64,000 bases of DNA from Microbacterium rhizomatis (GCF_008710745.1 NZ_VYSA01000001.1:930001-994000), one strand, 5' to 3'. Positions 54,789-63,381 are shown, counted from the first letter of the stretch. Made by a program: numbers and translations. Notes: generated from the letters alone by a model not told the origin.

Positions 54789-56600
54789 CTATGCCGCCGG
54801 CGCGAGGGAACGCAGGCCCTGCACGACGGCAGCGGCCAGCTCGCGCGCGGCGAGTCTGGTTGCGGGCTGCAGATCACGGAAGGTGATGGTGCTCCCCCCT
54901 CCGATGAGCGGGTCGTAGGGCATCCGGACCACGGCGCGCACGCGGGTCGCGAAGTGCGATTCGAGCTCCTCCTGGCGCACGAGCGGCGCACCGGGGCGCG
55001 AATTGTTCAGCACGACGACGGCATTGCGCGACTGCTCGGAGTACCCGTTCGTCTCGAGCCAGGTGAGCGTCTCGGATGCGAGTCGTGCTTCGTCGACACT
55101 GAGCCCGGAGACGATCACCAGCTGGTCGGCGACGTCGAGCGTGGCTCCCATCACCGAGTGCACGATCCCGGTTCCCGTATCGGTGAGGACGATCGAGTAA
55201 TAGTGCGCGGCGACGGCAGCGACGTCGTGGTAATCGCGATCGCTGAGCGCCTCCGAGACGCGGGGATCGGCATCCGATGCCAAGACGTCCAGGCGCGTCT
55301 CGTCCCGTGCCACGATCGAGGAGACATCGCTGTACCCGGACACCTCCGAGTGGACGCGGACCAGATCGCGGATGGTCCTGCCGCTCGACCGCGCGATGCG
55401 CTCGGCGAGCGTGCCGCGATCGGGGTTCGCGTCGATCGCGATGATGCGGTCGTCACGGGCATCGGCCAAGGCCATTCCCAGCAGTGCCGTGATCGTCGTC
55501 TTGCCGACACCACCCTTGCGCGAGAGAACGGGGACGAATCGCGCACCGCCCGGCAGAGCCACGGCGATCCGGCGGTCGAGTTCCTTGCGCGCACGCGCGC
55601 GCTTGCCGTCGCCGAGGTTGATCCGGTGCCCGCTGAGCGAGTAGACCAGGTGCTGCCAGGTGCCTTCCGGCTCGGGGCGTACGACCTGGTGCGGGTCGAG
55701 CAGCCGGTCGGGAGTGAGCAGGTCGGATGATTCACGCCCCGCTTCGAACTCACCGAGCCGCTTCGACGTCAACGCGACATCGGGACTCGGGTGAATCCGC
55801 TCGACGGCATGAGCGCGATCTGATCGTGCCGCCAGCTCTGGATGCATCGCTTCACGCCGCGTCGTCGGAGTGGACCCGGTGGGAGTGCGTGTGGACAGCT
55901 CTCGGTCGAGGCTGGGACCGCCGGGGGCGACCGCGAAAGCCGTGGTCGGGGGCGCCGCAGGCTCGGTGTTCGCGCGAGCGGCGGGGGTCGCATCCACGGG
56001 GGCGACCAGGCCAGGGTCGGCCGTCGGCGCGGCAGGCGCCACACCCGCGGGCGGCGATGCGTACGTCGCCGCGATCGACGGGGGACGCAGCGGTTCGGCC
56101 GCCCTGACGGGCTCGTCCTGCCGTGCGCTGTCGTCACCGCGGTCGGAAGCCTCTTCGTCGTCGTCGGTCTCGTACTCGCCGATGATCTCGGGCGCGTCCT
56201 CGACGAAAGCTCCGGGCGATGATGGGGTCTCGATCTCGCCGGTCAGGACCTCACCCGTCTCGACCTCACCCGTCTCGACCTCACCCGTCTCGACCTCACC
56301 CGCCTCGAGGACGCCCGTCTCGAGAACGCCCGCCTCAGAGGCCGGCTCATCCTCGAGAATGACCTCGTGAGGCTCATTGTGCTCGCCGTGAATGGCGTGG
56401 AGCGCCTCGGGCGCCACTTCGTCGTCGACGATTCCCTCGTCCTCGAGATCGTCGTGGTCATCGACCGGAAACGAGACGCTCACCTGCTCCGTCGTGGCTC
56501 CGAGAATGCTGAAAGCGCTCGTGTCGAGGCTGCCGGCGTCGGCGAGCACTCCGTTCTCGGCGTCCCCCTCGGGGGTCTGGTCCAATCGGTCGGGCGTCAC
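54789..56600 (-). CDS. EspI-like MinD/ParA ATPase with long disordered N-terminus
   Basis: Protein of 603 residues. About 330 residues at the N-terminus are low-complexity: an acidic stretch, a run of pentapeptides of the ETGEV kind encoded by a 15-bp minisatellite, then Ala/Pro-rich sequence. The C-terminal ~250 residues are a deviant-Walker MinD/ParA ATPase: VLSRKGGVGKTTITALLG (about 358-375), IAIDANPDRGTLAERI, and VLTDTGTGIVHSVM. This layout matches EspI-type proteins of mycobacterial type VII secretion, but no ESX gene (eccC, esxA, mycP) is in the window. It lies between pyc and def on the same strand. A role in positioning or regulation is possible; the assignment is by architecture. Confidence 0.8.
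   Translation of the reverse strand: MTPDRLDQTPEGDAENGVLADAGSLDTSAFSILGATTEQVSVSFPVDDHDDLEDEGIVDDEVAPEALHAIHGEHNEPHEVILEDEPASEAGVLETGVLEAGEVETGEVETGEVETGEVLTGEIETPSSPGAFVEDAPEIIGEYETDDDEEASDRGDDSARQDEPVRAAEPLRPPSIAATYASPPAGVAPAAPTADPGLVAPVDATPAARANTEPAAPPTTAFAVAPGGPSLDRELSTRTPTGSTPTTRREAMHPELAARSDRAHAVERIHPSPDVALTSKRLGEFEAGRESSDLLTPDRLLDPHQVVRPEPEGTWQHLVYSLSGHRINLGDGKRARARKELDRRIAVALPGGARFVPVLSRKGGVGKTTITALLGMALADARDDRIIAIDANPDRGTLAERIARSSGRTIRDLVRVHSEVSGYSDVSSIVARDETRLDVLASDADPRVSEALSDRDYHDVAAVAAHYYSIVLTDTGTGIVHSVMGATLDVADQLVIVSGLSVDEARLASETLTWLETNGYSEQSRNAVVVLNNSRPGAPLVRQEELESHFATRVRAVVRMPYDPLIGGGSTITFRDLQPATRLAARELAAAVVQGLRSLAPAA
56235..56324. repeat. 15-bp minisatellite inside the EspI-like gene
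   Basis: Six consecutive 15-bp units. Three are identical (CTCACCCGTCTCGAC at 56250, 56265, 56280); units at 56235, 56295 and 56310 differ by a few bases. They encode the pentapeptides ETGEV/EAGEV/ETGVL. Identical units suggest recent slippage and possible length variation among strains. Confidence 0.9.
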
Positions 56601-56649
56601 AGCAAATCACTCCAAAGGACGGGCAGGCGCGCATGGCCTGCCCTCCAGG

Positions 56650-59600
56650 CTAATGCGCGGGGCGGATCACGACCAAAAGGTCTCCGGCATCCACCTGCTG
56701 GGTGGCGTCGATCGCCAGCCTCTCCACGGTGCCCTCGACGGGCGAGGTGATCGCGGCTTCCATCTTCATCGCCTCGATCGATGCGACCGGCTGACCCGCT
56801 GCGACGGTGTCGCCCACGCTCACTTTCACCGTGACGACGCCCGAGAACGGAGCGGCGACCTGGCCGGGTTTCGAGGTGTCCGCCTTCTCGGACTGACGGG
56901 TGTCGACTTTGATACTCCGGTCTCGCACGTACACCGGGCGAAGCTGACCGTTGAGCGTCGTCATCACGGTGCGGATGCCCTTGGCATCTGCCTCGCCGAT
57001 CGCCTCGAGTCCGACGTACAGCTGCACACCGGGGTCGATCTCGGCGATGTGCTCCTCCCCCGGCTTCAGCCCGTAAAGATAGTCGGGCGTGCCGAGCGCG
57101 GAGAGGTCTCCGTAGGCCTCGCGGTTGGTCTCGAAGTCCTTTGCCGGCCCGGGGAACAGGAGGCGGTTGAGCGTGCGACGGCGGGTTGCCGCGTCGCCCG
57201 CGAGCCCGTCGCGCTCCTCGGCGGTCAGTGCGGGCACCTCGATGGAGATCTGGCGTCCCGCCAGCACCTTGGTGCGGAACGGTTCGGGCCAGCCGCCGGG
57301 AAGATCGCCCAGCTCGCCGGCCATGAAGCCGACCACAGAGTCGGGGATGTCGTAGTTCTGCGGGTTCTCCGCGAAGTCGGCCGGGTCTGCGTTGGCGGCG
57401 ACCAGGGCAAGGGCGAGGTCGCCGACGACCTTCGAGGACGGCGTGACCTTCGGGATGCGCCCCAGGATGCGGTCGGCCGCGGCGTACATGTCCTCGATGC
57501 GCTCGAAGTCATCTGCCATGCCCAGCGCGATCGCCTGCTGACGGAGGTTGGAGAGCTGTCCGCCGGGGATCTCATGGTGGTAGACGCGCCCGGTCGGTCC
57601 AGGCAGACCCGACTCGAACGGGCTGTAGAGATTGCGGACACCCTCCCAATAGGGTTCGAGATCGCTGACCGCGGCCAGATCGATGCCGGTGTCGCGCTCG
57701 GTGTGCGCCAGGGCGGCGACCAGCGCCGACAGCGACGGCTGGCTGGTGGTTCCGGACAGCGGTGCGGCCGCGGCATCCACCGCGTCCACTCCCGCGGCAC
57801 TCGCAGCCAGCAGCGTCGCCAGCTGGCCGCCCGCGGTGTCGTGCGTGTGCAGGTGCACCGGCAGGTCGAACCGCTCGCGCAGCGCCGTGACGAGCTTCGC
57901 CGCCGCGGCCGGGCGCAGGAGTCCGGCCATGTCCTTGATCGCGAGGATGTGGGCGCCGGCCTCGACGATCCGTTCGGCGAGCCCGAGGTAGTAGTCGAGG
58001 GTGTAAAGGGATTCCGCGGGGTCCAGCAGGTCTGAGGTGTAGCAGACGGCGACCTCCGCGACGGCCGAGCCGGTCTCTAGCACCGCGTCGATGGCCGTCC
58101 GCATCTGGTCGACATCGTTGAGCGCATCGAAGATGCGGAAGATGTCGACCCCGGTCTGCGCGGCCTCACGGACGAACGCGTGGGCGACCGCGTCGGGTCG
58201 GGGTGTGTAGCCGACGGTGTTGCGACCGCGCAGGAGCATCTGGATCGGGATGTTGGGGATGGCCTCGCGAATCGCGGCCAGCCGCTCCCACGGGTCTTCG
58301 GCAAGGAAGCGGAGCGCGACGTCGTAGGTGGCCCCGCCCCACGCCTCGACGGAGAGCAGTCCGGGGGTCATCCGCGCCACGTGGGGTCCGACCCGGACGA
58401 GGTCGCGGGTGCGGACTCGGGTCGCCAGGAGCGACTGGTGCGCGTCGCGGTAGGTCGTCTCCGTCACCGCCAGGGGCACCTGTGCCCGCAGGGCACGAGA
58501 GAACTCCACCGGCCCCAGCGCGCGCAGCCGATCGAGGGTGCCCGAGGGCGGCGGCGTCGACAGGTCGATGGCGGGAAGCTTGCTGCCGGGAGAGACCGAG
58601 ACCGGCTTCTCCCCGTACGGCCGATTGACGGTCACGTCGCCGAGCCAGTTGAGCAGCTTGGTGGCACGGTCGCGGGAGGCATTGACCGTGAGCAGCTGAG
58701 GGCGCTCCTCGATGAACGCGGTACTCAGGTCGCCGGCGACGAAGGCCGGGTCATCCAGCACGGCACGCAGGAACGGGATGTTGGTGGCCACGCCGCGGAT
58801 GCGGAACTCCGCGAGAGCGCGCTTGGCGCGCGCGACCGCAGCCGGGAAGTCGCGTGCGCGGCAGGTCAGCTTCGCGAGCATCGAGTCGAAGTGCGGACTG
58901 ATCTGCGACCCTGCCGCGGTCGTACCGCCATCCAGTCGGATGCCTGCACCACCCGGTGACCGGTAGGTGGTGATGCGGCCGGTGTCGGGGCGGAAACCGT
59001 GCGCCGGGTCTTCCGTCGTGATGCGGCACTGCAGCGCCGCGCCCCGCAACACGATGTTCTCCTGCTGGAGCCCGAGATCGGCGAGCGTCTCGCCCGCGGC
59101 GATGCGCATCTGCGACTGGACGAGATCGACGTCCGTGACCTCTTCGGTCACCGTGTGCTCGACCTGGATGCGGGGGTTCATCTCGATGAAGACGTGTTCA
59201 CCGGCACGCTCGCCCGCCGTATCGACGAGGAATTCGACCGTGCCCGCGTTGACGTACCCGATCGACTCGGCGAAGGCCACCGCGTCGCGGTGCAGCGCTG
59301 CACGCAGCTCTTCGGAGATGTTCGGGGCGGGGGCGATCTCGATGACCTTCTGGTGGCGACGCTGAACGGAGCAGTCGCGCTCGAACAGGTGAACGGTGTG
59401 GCCCGACGCGTCGGCGAGGATCTGCACCTCGATGTGGCGGGGGCGGACGACGGCCTGCTCGAGGAAGACCCGCGCGTCGCCGAACGCGGCGCCCGCTTCG
59501 CGCATCGCTTCGGCGATCGCCGGGGGCAGGGCCGCCGGCTCCTCCACCCGACGCATGCCGCGACCACCGCCGCCGGCGACCGCCTTCACGAAGATGGGGA

Positions 59601-60057
59601 ACCCGATGTCGGCGGCCTGGGCGACGAGTTCATCGACGTCTTCCGAGGCTTCTGTCGAGCGCAGGACCGGCACGCCTGCCGCCGTGGCATGGTGCTTCGC
59701 CGTGACCTTGTTACCGGCCATCTCGAGCGCCTTCGCCGGCGGTCCGATGAACGTGATCCCGTTCTCCGCGGCCTTCGCGGCCAGCTCAGGGTTCTCGGAG
59801 AGGAAGCCGTAACCGGGATAGATCGCGTCCGCACCCGAAGCGAGCGCGACCCGAATGATCTCGTCGACGTCGAGGTAAGCCCGCACGGGATGGCCCTGCG
59901 TGCCGATCACATACGATTCGTCGGCCTTCTGACGATGGAGCGAGCCGCGGTCTTCGTAGGGGTACACCGCCACCGTGCGGGCACCCAGTTCGAACGCTGC
60001 GCGGAACGCGCGAATCGCGATCTCGCCACGGTTGGCGACAAGGATCTTCCGGAACAT
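56650..60057 (-). CDS. pyc: Pyruvate carboxylase
   Basis: Biotin enzyme that carboxylates pyruvate to oxaloacetate to refill the TCA cycle; 1135 residues. Domains in order: biotin carboxylase (about 1-450; KILVANRGEIAIRAFRAA, AVAGGGGRGMR, FIEMNPRIQVEHTVTEEVT), carboxyltransferase (about 530-810; LRGRNTVGYTPRPD, HLHTHDTAGGQLATLLAA), and a C-terminal biotinyl domain with the biotin Lys1098 in EAMKMEAAI. The ATG at 60057 was chosen because MFRKILVANRGE is the usual start; GTG two codons earlier is possible. It heads an operon with the EspI-like ATPase and def, and is divergent from parA. Confidence 0.97.
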   Translation of the reverse strand: MFRKILVANRGEIAIRAFRAAFELGARTVAVYPYEDRGSLHRQKADESYVIGTQGHPVRAYLDVDEIIRVALASGADAIYPGYGFLSENPELAAKAAENGITFIGPPAKALEMAGNKVTAKHHATAAGVPVLRSTEASEDVDELVAQAADIGFPIFVKAVAGGGGRGMRRVEEPAALPPAIAEAMREAGAAFGDARVFLEQAVVRPRHIEVQILADASGHTVHLFERDCSVQRRHQKVIEIAPAPNISEELRAALHRDAVAFAESIGYVNAGTVEFLVDTAGERAGEHVFIEMNPRIQVEHTVTEEVTDVDLVQSQMRIAAGETLADLGLQQENIVLRGAALQCRITTEDPAHGFRPDTGRITTYRSPGGAGIRLDGGTTAAGSQISPHFDSMLAKLTCRARDFPAAVARAKRALAEFRIRGVATNIPFLRAVLDDPAFVAGDLSTAFIEERPQLLTVNASRDRATKLLNWLGDVTVNRPYGEKPVSVSPGSKLPAIDLSTPPPSGTLDRLRALGPVEFSRALRAQVPLAVTETTYRDAHQSLLATRVRTRDLVRVGPHVARMTPGLLSVEAWGGATYDVALRFLAEDPWERLAAIREAIPNIPIQMLLRGRNTVGYTPRPDAVAHAFVREAAQTGVDIFRIFDALNDVDQMRTAIDAVLETGSAVAEVAVCYTSDLLDPAESLYTLDYYLGLAERIVEAGAHILAIKDMAGLLRPAAAAKLVTALRERFDLPVHLHTHDTAGGQLATLLAASAAGVDAVDAAAAPLSGTTSQPSLSALVAALAHTERDTGIDLAAVSDLEPYWEGVRNLYSPFESGLPGPTGRVYHHEIPGGQLSNLRQQAIALGMADDFERIEDMYAAADRILGRIPKVTPSSKVVGDLALALVAANADPADFAENPQNYDIPDSVVGFMAGELGDLPGGWPEPFRTKVLAGRQISIEVPALTAEERDGLAGDAATRRRTLNRLLFPGPAKDFETNREAYGDLSALGTPDYLYGLKPGEEHIAEIDPGVQLYVGLEAIGEADAKGIRTVMTTLNGQLRPVYVRDRSIKVDTRQSEKADTSKPGQVAAPFSGVVTVKVSVGDTVAAGQPVASIEAMKMEAAITSPVEGTVERLAIDATQQVDAGDLLVVIRPAH

Positions 60058-60102
60058 CAACACCCCACAAGGCAGCCGTGCATTCGGGCAAAGTGTGTTC
60101 AC

Positions 60103-60108
60103 AGCCTA
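60103..60108 (-). promoter_or_regulatory. Probable -10 box of pyc
   Basis: TAGGCT on the minus strand, giving a leader of about 40 nt to the ATG. Confidence 0.35.
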
Positions 60109-60116
60109 GGGGAAGG

Positions 60117-60122
60117 TAACGT
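60117..60122 (+). promoter_or_regulatory. Probable -10 box of parA
   Basis: TAACGT, eight bases, then the GTG at 60131. It lies within 15 bases of the divergent pyc box, so the two promoters overlap. Confidence 0.35.
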
Positions 60123-60130
60123 GGACCCTT

Positions 60131-60940
60131 GTGCACGTACTCTCCGTTAGCTCGCTCAAAGGCGGGGTCGGCAAGACAACCGTGACTCTGGGACTCGCCT
60201 CCGCTGCTTTTGCGCGGGGAGTTCGGACTCTCGTGGTGGATCTCGACCCCCAGTCCGACGTCTCGACCGGCATGGATATCCAGGTCGCCGGGCGGCTCAA
60301 CGTCGCCGACGTCCTCGCCAATCCCAAAGAGAAGGTCGTCCGGCAGGCGATCACCTCCAGCGGCTGGGCAAAGGTGCACCCGGGCACGATCGATGTGCTG
60401 ATCGGCAGCCCGTCCGCGATCAACTTCGACGGACCCCATCCGAGCGTCCGCGATGTCTGGAAGCTCGAAGAGGCGCTCGCCACGATCGAGTCCGACTACG
60501 ACCTCGTCCTGGTGGACTGCGCTCCTTCGCTCAACGCGCTCACGCGCACGGCCTGGGCCGCGAGCGACCGTGTGATCGTCGTCACCGAACCCGGCCTGTT
60601 CTCGGTGGCAGCGGCGGACCGCGCGCTCCGTGCGATCGAAGAGATCCGTCGCGGTCTGTCCCCTCGCCTCCAGCCGCTCGGCATCGTCGTCAACCGCGTG
60701 CGGCCCCAGTCGATCGAGCACCAGTTCCGGATCAAAGAGCTGCGCGACATGTTCGGGCCGCTCGTGCTCGCCCCCCAACTGCCCGAACGCACGTCGTTGC
60801 AGCAGGCACAGGGCGCTGCCAAGCCCCTGCACATCTGGCCCGGCGACTCCGCTCAAGAGCTCGCAGCCGACTTCGACGCGCTTCTTGACCGGGTGATCCG
60901 CACCGGACGGATCCCGGTTCCCGGCGAAGCCCGCGCCTGA
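60131..60940 (+). CDS. ParA-family ATPase
   Basis: Cytoplasmic P-loop ATPase of 269 residues. The deviant Walker A is SLKGGVGKTTVTLGLA (about 8-23), with VVDLDPQSDVSTGMD (A') and LVLVDCAPSLNALTRTA (Walker B). No ParB gene or parS site is adjacent, so it is not the chromosomal Soj/Spo0J pair; it looks like the Rv1708-type orphan ParA that usually neighbours scpA/scpB. Those genes are not present here. It may position cargo on the nucleoid; the partner is unknown. Confidence 0.92.
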   Translation: MHVLSVSSLKGGVGKTTVTLGLASAAFARGVRTLVVDLDPQSDVSTGMDIQVAGRLNVADVLANPKEKVVRQAITSSGWAKVHPGTIDVLIGSPSAINFDGPHPSVRDVWKLEEALATIESDYDLVLVDCAPSLNALTRTAWAASDRVIVVTEPGLFSVAAADRALRAIEEIRRGLSPRLQPLGIVVNRVRPQSIEHQFRIKELRDMFGPLVLAPQLPERTSLQQAQGAAKPLHIWPGDSAQELAADFDALLDRVIRTGRIPVPGEARA

Positions 60941-60981
60941 GAGCGGCCGGACATCGGTCGCAGGGCCGCGACGAAGAGCTG

Positions 60982-60997
60982 CACCCTGATCAGGGTG
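60982..60997. other. 16-bp perfect palindrome between convergent genes
   Basis: CACCCTGATCAGGGTG has no loop, and GCTG / CAGC arms extend it outward. Between parA and the MerR gene ends it may be a terminator hairpin or a protein-binding site. Confidence 0.45.
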
Positions 60998-61013
60998 AGC
61001 AGCCGTTCTGGAT

Positions 61014-61571
61014 CTACGCCGTGCGCACGGCCCGACGAGCGGCGAGCTCGTCCAGCACTTCGGGTGCCTGTGCGTCGAAGTCGACCAGAGTCGATTCCAC
61101 TTCGCGGAGCACCTTGCCCACGGCGATGCCGAACACACCCTGACCGCGGCTGACCAGGTCGATCACCTCATCGTTCGATGTGCACAGGTACACCGACGCA
61201 CCATCGCTCATCAAGGTCGTGCCGGCGAGGTCGCGGATGCCGGAGGCGCGCAGCTGCTCCACCGCTGTGCGGATCTGCTGCAGCGAGATACCCGTATCGA
61301 GGAGTCGCTTCACGAGCTTGAGAACCAGGATGTCGCGGAAACCGTACAGTCGCTGCGATCCCGAGCCGCTTGCGCCGCGGACAGTGGGTTCGACCAGCTC
61401 GGTGCGTGCCCAGTAGTCGAGCTGACGGTAGGTGATGCCGGCGGCGCGTGCGGCGACCGCCCCGCGATAGCCGACCTCATCGTCCATCTGAGGCAGCCCG
61501 TCCGTGAACAGGAGGTCTGCGGAGAAGGCGTCGTCCGGTGCGCTGCCCGTCGGGGTCTCACGAGTGGTCAT
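61014..61571 (-). CDS. MerR-family regulator, ResR/McdR (Rv1830) type
   Basis: Transcription factor of 185 residues. The helix-turn-helix is YRGAVAARAAGITYRQLDYWART, with the wing QRLYGFRDILVLKLVKRLLDTG and GISLQQIRTAV after it. The C-terminal part (SDGASVYLCTSNDEVIDLVSRG and QGVFGIAVGKV) is characteristic of the Rv1830 family, linked to growth and antibiotic resilience in mycobacteria. The ATG at 61571 was chosen because AAGGAGG lies 6 nt upstream; the ATG two codons earlier touches it. It is downstream of the FtsR-like and FHA genes. Confidence 0.88.
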   Translation of the reverse strand: MTTRETPTGSAPDDAFSADLLFTDGLPQMDDEVGYRGAVAARAAGITYRQLDYWARTELVEPTVRGASGSGSQRLYGFRDILVLKLVKRLLDTGISLQQIRTAVEQLRASGIRDLAGTTLMSDGASVYLCTSNDEVIDLVSRGQGVFGIAVGKVLREVESTLVDFDAQAPEVLDELAARRAVRTA

Positions 61572-61663
61572 GCGCATCCTCCTTCCGGACGTCTATCTCC
61601 ACGCTAGATCAGGGCCGCTCCCCCGGCAACGACATCCGCGTGTGCGGGTTCGGCGTGTCGCGT

Positions 61664-62350
61664 TCAGGAGAGCAATCGGTCCAGGGCGGTGCGAACGAAG
61701 ATCGCCCGCACCTCGTCCAGCCGCTTGGCGAGTTCCGGGGCGAGCTCGCGAGCGTGGGCGTGGGATGCTGCGTCCGTGCGCCGCAGGAGAGTCGTCAACG
61801 CCGACTCGATCAGCGCGACCTCACGCTCTGCGCTCTGCCGCACGGCCCGCACATGGCGCGGTTCGATCCCATGCCTGTCGAGGGCGACGAGCGCCCTCAG
61901 GATCGCGACCGATTGGTCGTTGTAGGCGTCCTGACCCGTGAGCACACCGGTGCTGATCGCATCGTTGAGCACCTGCGGCGACGCGCCGGCAGCCGACAGC
62001 AGCTCGTCGCGGCGGTAGCGCCGCGGCGCGGCGACGATCGAGGGCACGGCCGACGGCGGTGCGGGATCGCGCCCGGCATCGACATCGGCGAGGTATTCAC
62101 GGATGACGACGAGCGGGAGGTAGTGATCGCGCTGCAGGGTCAGGGCGAGGCGGAGACGATCAAGATCGTCCTGCGAGAACTTGCGATACCCGGATTCGGT
62201 GCGCGTGGGCGTGACGATACCCTGCACCTCGAGGAAACGGAGCTTGCTGGAGGTGAGCGCGGGGAACTCCGGCGTCAGCCGCGCCAGCACCTGCCCGATG
62301 CTCAGAAGGCCCGCGGACGACGAACGTTCGCGGGCGGCAGCACCTGCCAT
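61664..62350 (-). CDS. ftsR: MerR-family regulator, FtsR type
   Basis: Transcription factor of 228 residues. The N-terminal MerR domain is LLSIGQVLARLTPEFPALTSSKLRFLEVQGIVTPTRTESGYRKFS (segments). A middle region (YRRDELLSAAGASPQVLNDAIS) and a C-terminal helical domain follow the Rv1828/FtsR plan. In Corynebacterium the homologue activates ftsZ, and ftsZ lies 33 kb away in this window. The ATG overlaps the FHA stop as TGATG. The DUF151 gene usually found between this and the next MerR gene is absent. Confidence 0.87.
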   Translation of the reverse strand: MAGAAARERSSSAGLLSIGQVLARLTPEFPALTSSKLRFLEVQGIVTPTRTESGYRKFSQDDLDRLRLALTLQRDHYLPLVVIREYLADVDAGRDPAPPSAVPSIVAAPRRYRRDELLSAAGASPQVLNDAISTGVLTGQDAYNDQSVAILRALVALDRHGIEPRHVRAVRQSAEREVALIESALTTLLRRTDAASHAHARELAPELAKRLDEVRAIFVRTALDRLLS

Positions 62351-62850
62351 CACCCGTCCGCTGCCTGCGGCAGGTCGGCCGGCGACACGAAGAAGTTGAG
62401 ACGGAATTTGCCGATCCGCACTTCCCCGCCGTTGGCCAGCGGGGAGCGATCGACCCGCTCACCGTTCACGTACGTGCCGTTCAGCGACCGCTGGTCGACG
62501 ATCTCGAACTCGCTGCCCGAGCGCGTGATCTCGGCGTGGCGGCGTGAGACGGTCACATCGTCGAAGAAGATGTCGGCTTCGGGATGGCGACCCACCGTCG
62601 TGACATCGGTGTCGAGCAGATACCGAGCACCGGCCGTCGGTCCGGACAGCACGATGAGCAGCGCGGCCCGAGAGGGCAGTGCGCCGATCGCCTCGACCTC
62701 TGCTTCGCTCAGTTCACTGCCGAACGGAACGAAGGACAGATCCGAGTCGTGCCCGAACGTCTGCGTCGTGTCGGTGGATCCGCTGTCGGGATCACCGTCG
62801 TCGGCGGCTCGCCGGATCTCGTCCGGCTGACGCTGGCGGTTGTCCTCCAC
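62350..62850 (-). CDS. garA: GarA/OdhI-like FHA-domain regulator
   Basis: Small phospho-regulated inhibitor of 2-oxoglutarate metabolism; 166 residues. The N-terminal phospho-motif region STDTTQTFGHDSDL carries the adjacent Thr pair phosphorylated in GarA/OdhI by PknB/PknG-type kinases. The FHA domain (about 80-150) has VGRHPEADIFFDD, SRRHAEI and SLNGTYVNG. In relatives it binds 2-oxoglutarate dehydrogenase, glutamate dehydrogenase and glutamate synthase. The GTG at 62850 has GAGGAGG 6 nt upstream. The adjacent ftsR and Rv1830-like genes reproduce the garA locus of mycobacteria. Confidence 0.92.
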   Translation of the reverse strand: MEDNRQRQPDEIRRAADDGDPDSGSTDTTQTFGHDSDLSFVPFGSELSEAEVEAIGALPSRAALLIVLSGPTAGARYLLDTDVTTVGRHPEADIFFDDVTVSRRHAEITRSGSEFEIVDQRSLNGTYVNGERVDRSPLANGGEVRIGKFRLNFFVSPADLPQAADG

Positions 62851-62869
62851 GGTGATCCTCCTCGGATCC

Positions 62870-62875
62870 AGCCTA
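62870..62875 (-). promoter_or_regulatory. -10 box of the FHA-MerR operon
   Basis: TAGGCT on the minus strand; leader of about 13 nt that contains the strong GAGGAGG site. Confidence 0.45.
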
Positions 62876-62973
62876 ACCGATCGCTCGCTCGCGAAAACCG
62901 CGCGATGCGAGAGCGCCGGGCGGGCGTTCGCAATGTTTCGTCCTGTGTCGGCGGACGTGTGACGCCCCGACAT

Positions 62974-62991
62974 CCCGCCTAACGTGGCGGG
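62974..62991. promoter_or_regulatory. Inverted repeat around a possible -10 box
   Basis: CCCGCC-TAACGT-GGCGGG, a perfect 6+6 inverted repeat with TAACGT in the middle, 30 nt upstream of the next gene on the plus strand. It could be an operator over its -10 box. Confidence 0.35.
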
Positions 62992-63020
62992 TATTCGAAC
63001 CTACTGACAAGGAGACCGCC

Positions 63021-63368
63021 GTGTCGAGTCCACACCGCCCCACCCCGCCCCTTACGGTGCGTGAGCGTGCGGCGTGCATGTGTGTTCACGGCGGTTCCTG
63101 CTCGACGTTCGCCCCTGGGCACGCGATGCACCTCATCCAGTCGCGATTGGCCTCCGCGACCCCGTCCGAATGGGTCGATGCGATCGTCGCCTCGATCGAC
63201 GACGCGGGGGCCGCGGAACTCTCCACCGTCGCCGACGGTGCGGCGCTCCTCGTGTGGAGCGGCGCGGGCGCGGCCGACGCGCTCGAAGTCGGGACGCCGG
63301 TCGCCGTCCACGAGCGGTATCACGTACTCGCGGTGGGAGACCGCTGGTTCAACGTGCTGCTGGGATGA
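63021..63368 (+). CDS. Uncharacterised 115-residue protein
   Basis: Not recognised. The N-terminal ~35 residues hold three Cys and three His (AACMCVHGGSCSTF, then GHAMH), which could bind a metal, and the rest is a small alpha/beta-like domain (WVDAIVASIDDAGAAELSTV, AVHERYHVLAVGDRWFNVLLG). There is no signal peptide or membrane helix. The GTG at 63021 is supported by AAGGAGA 7 nt upstream; an internal ATG at 63126 would drop the Cys-rich part. It is convergent with a copper-binding protein gene, 13 nt apart, so a metal role is possible but not shown. Confidence 0.7.
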   Translation: MSSPHRPTPPLTVRERAACMCVHGGSCSTFAPGHAMHLIQSRLASATPSEWVDAIVASIDDAGAAELSTVADGAALLVWSGAGAADALEVGTPVAVHERYHVLAVGDRWFNVLLG

Positions 63369-63381
63369 TCGGCGGGGCCGT

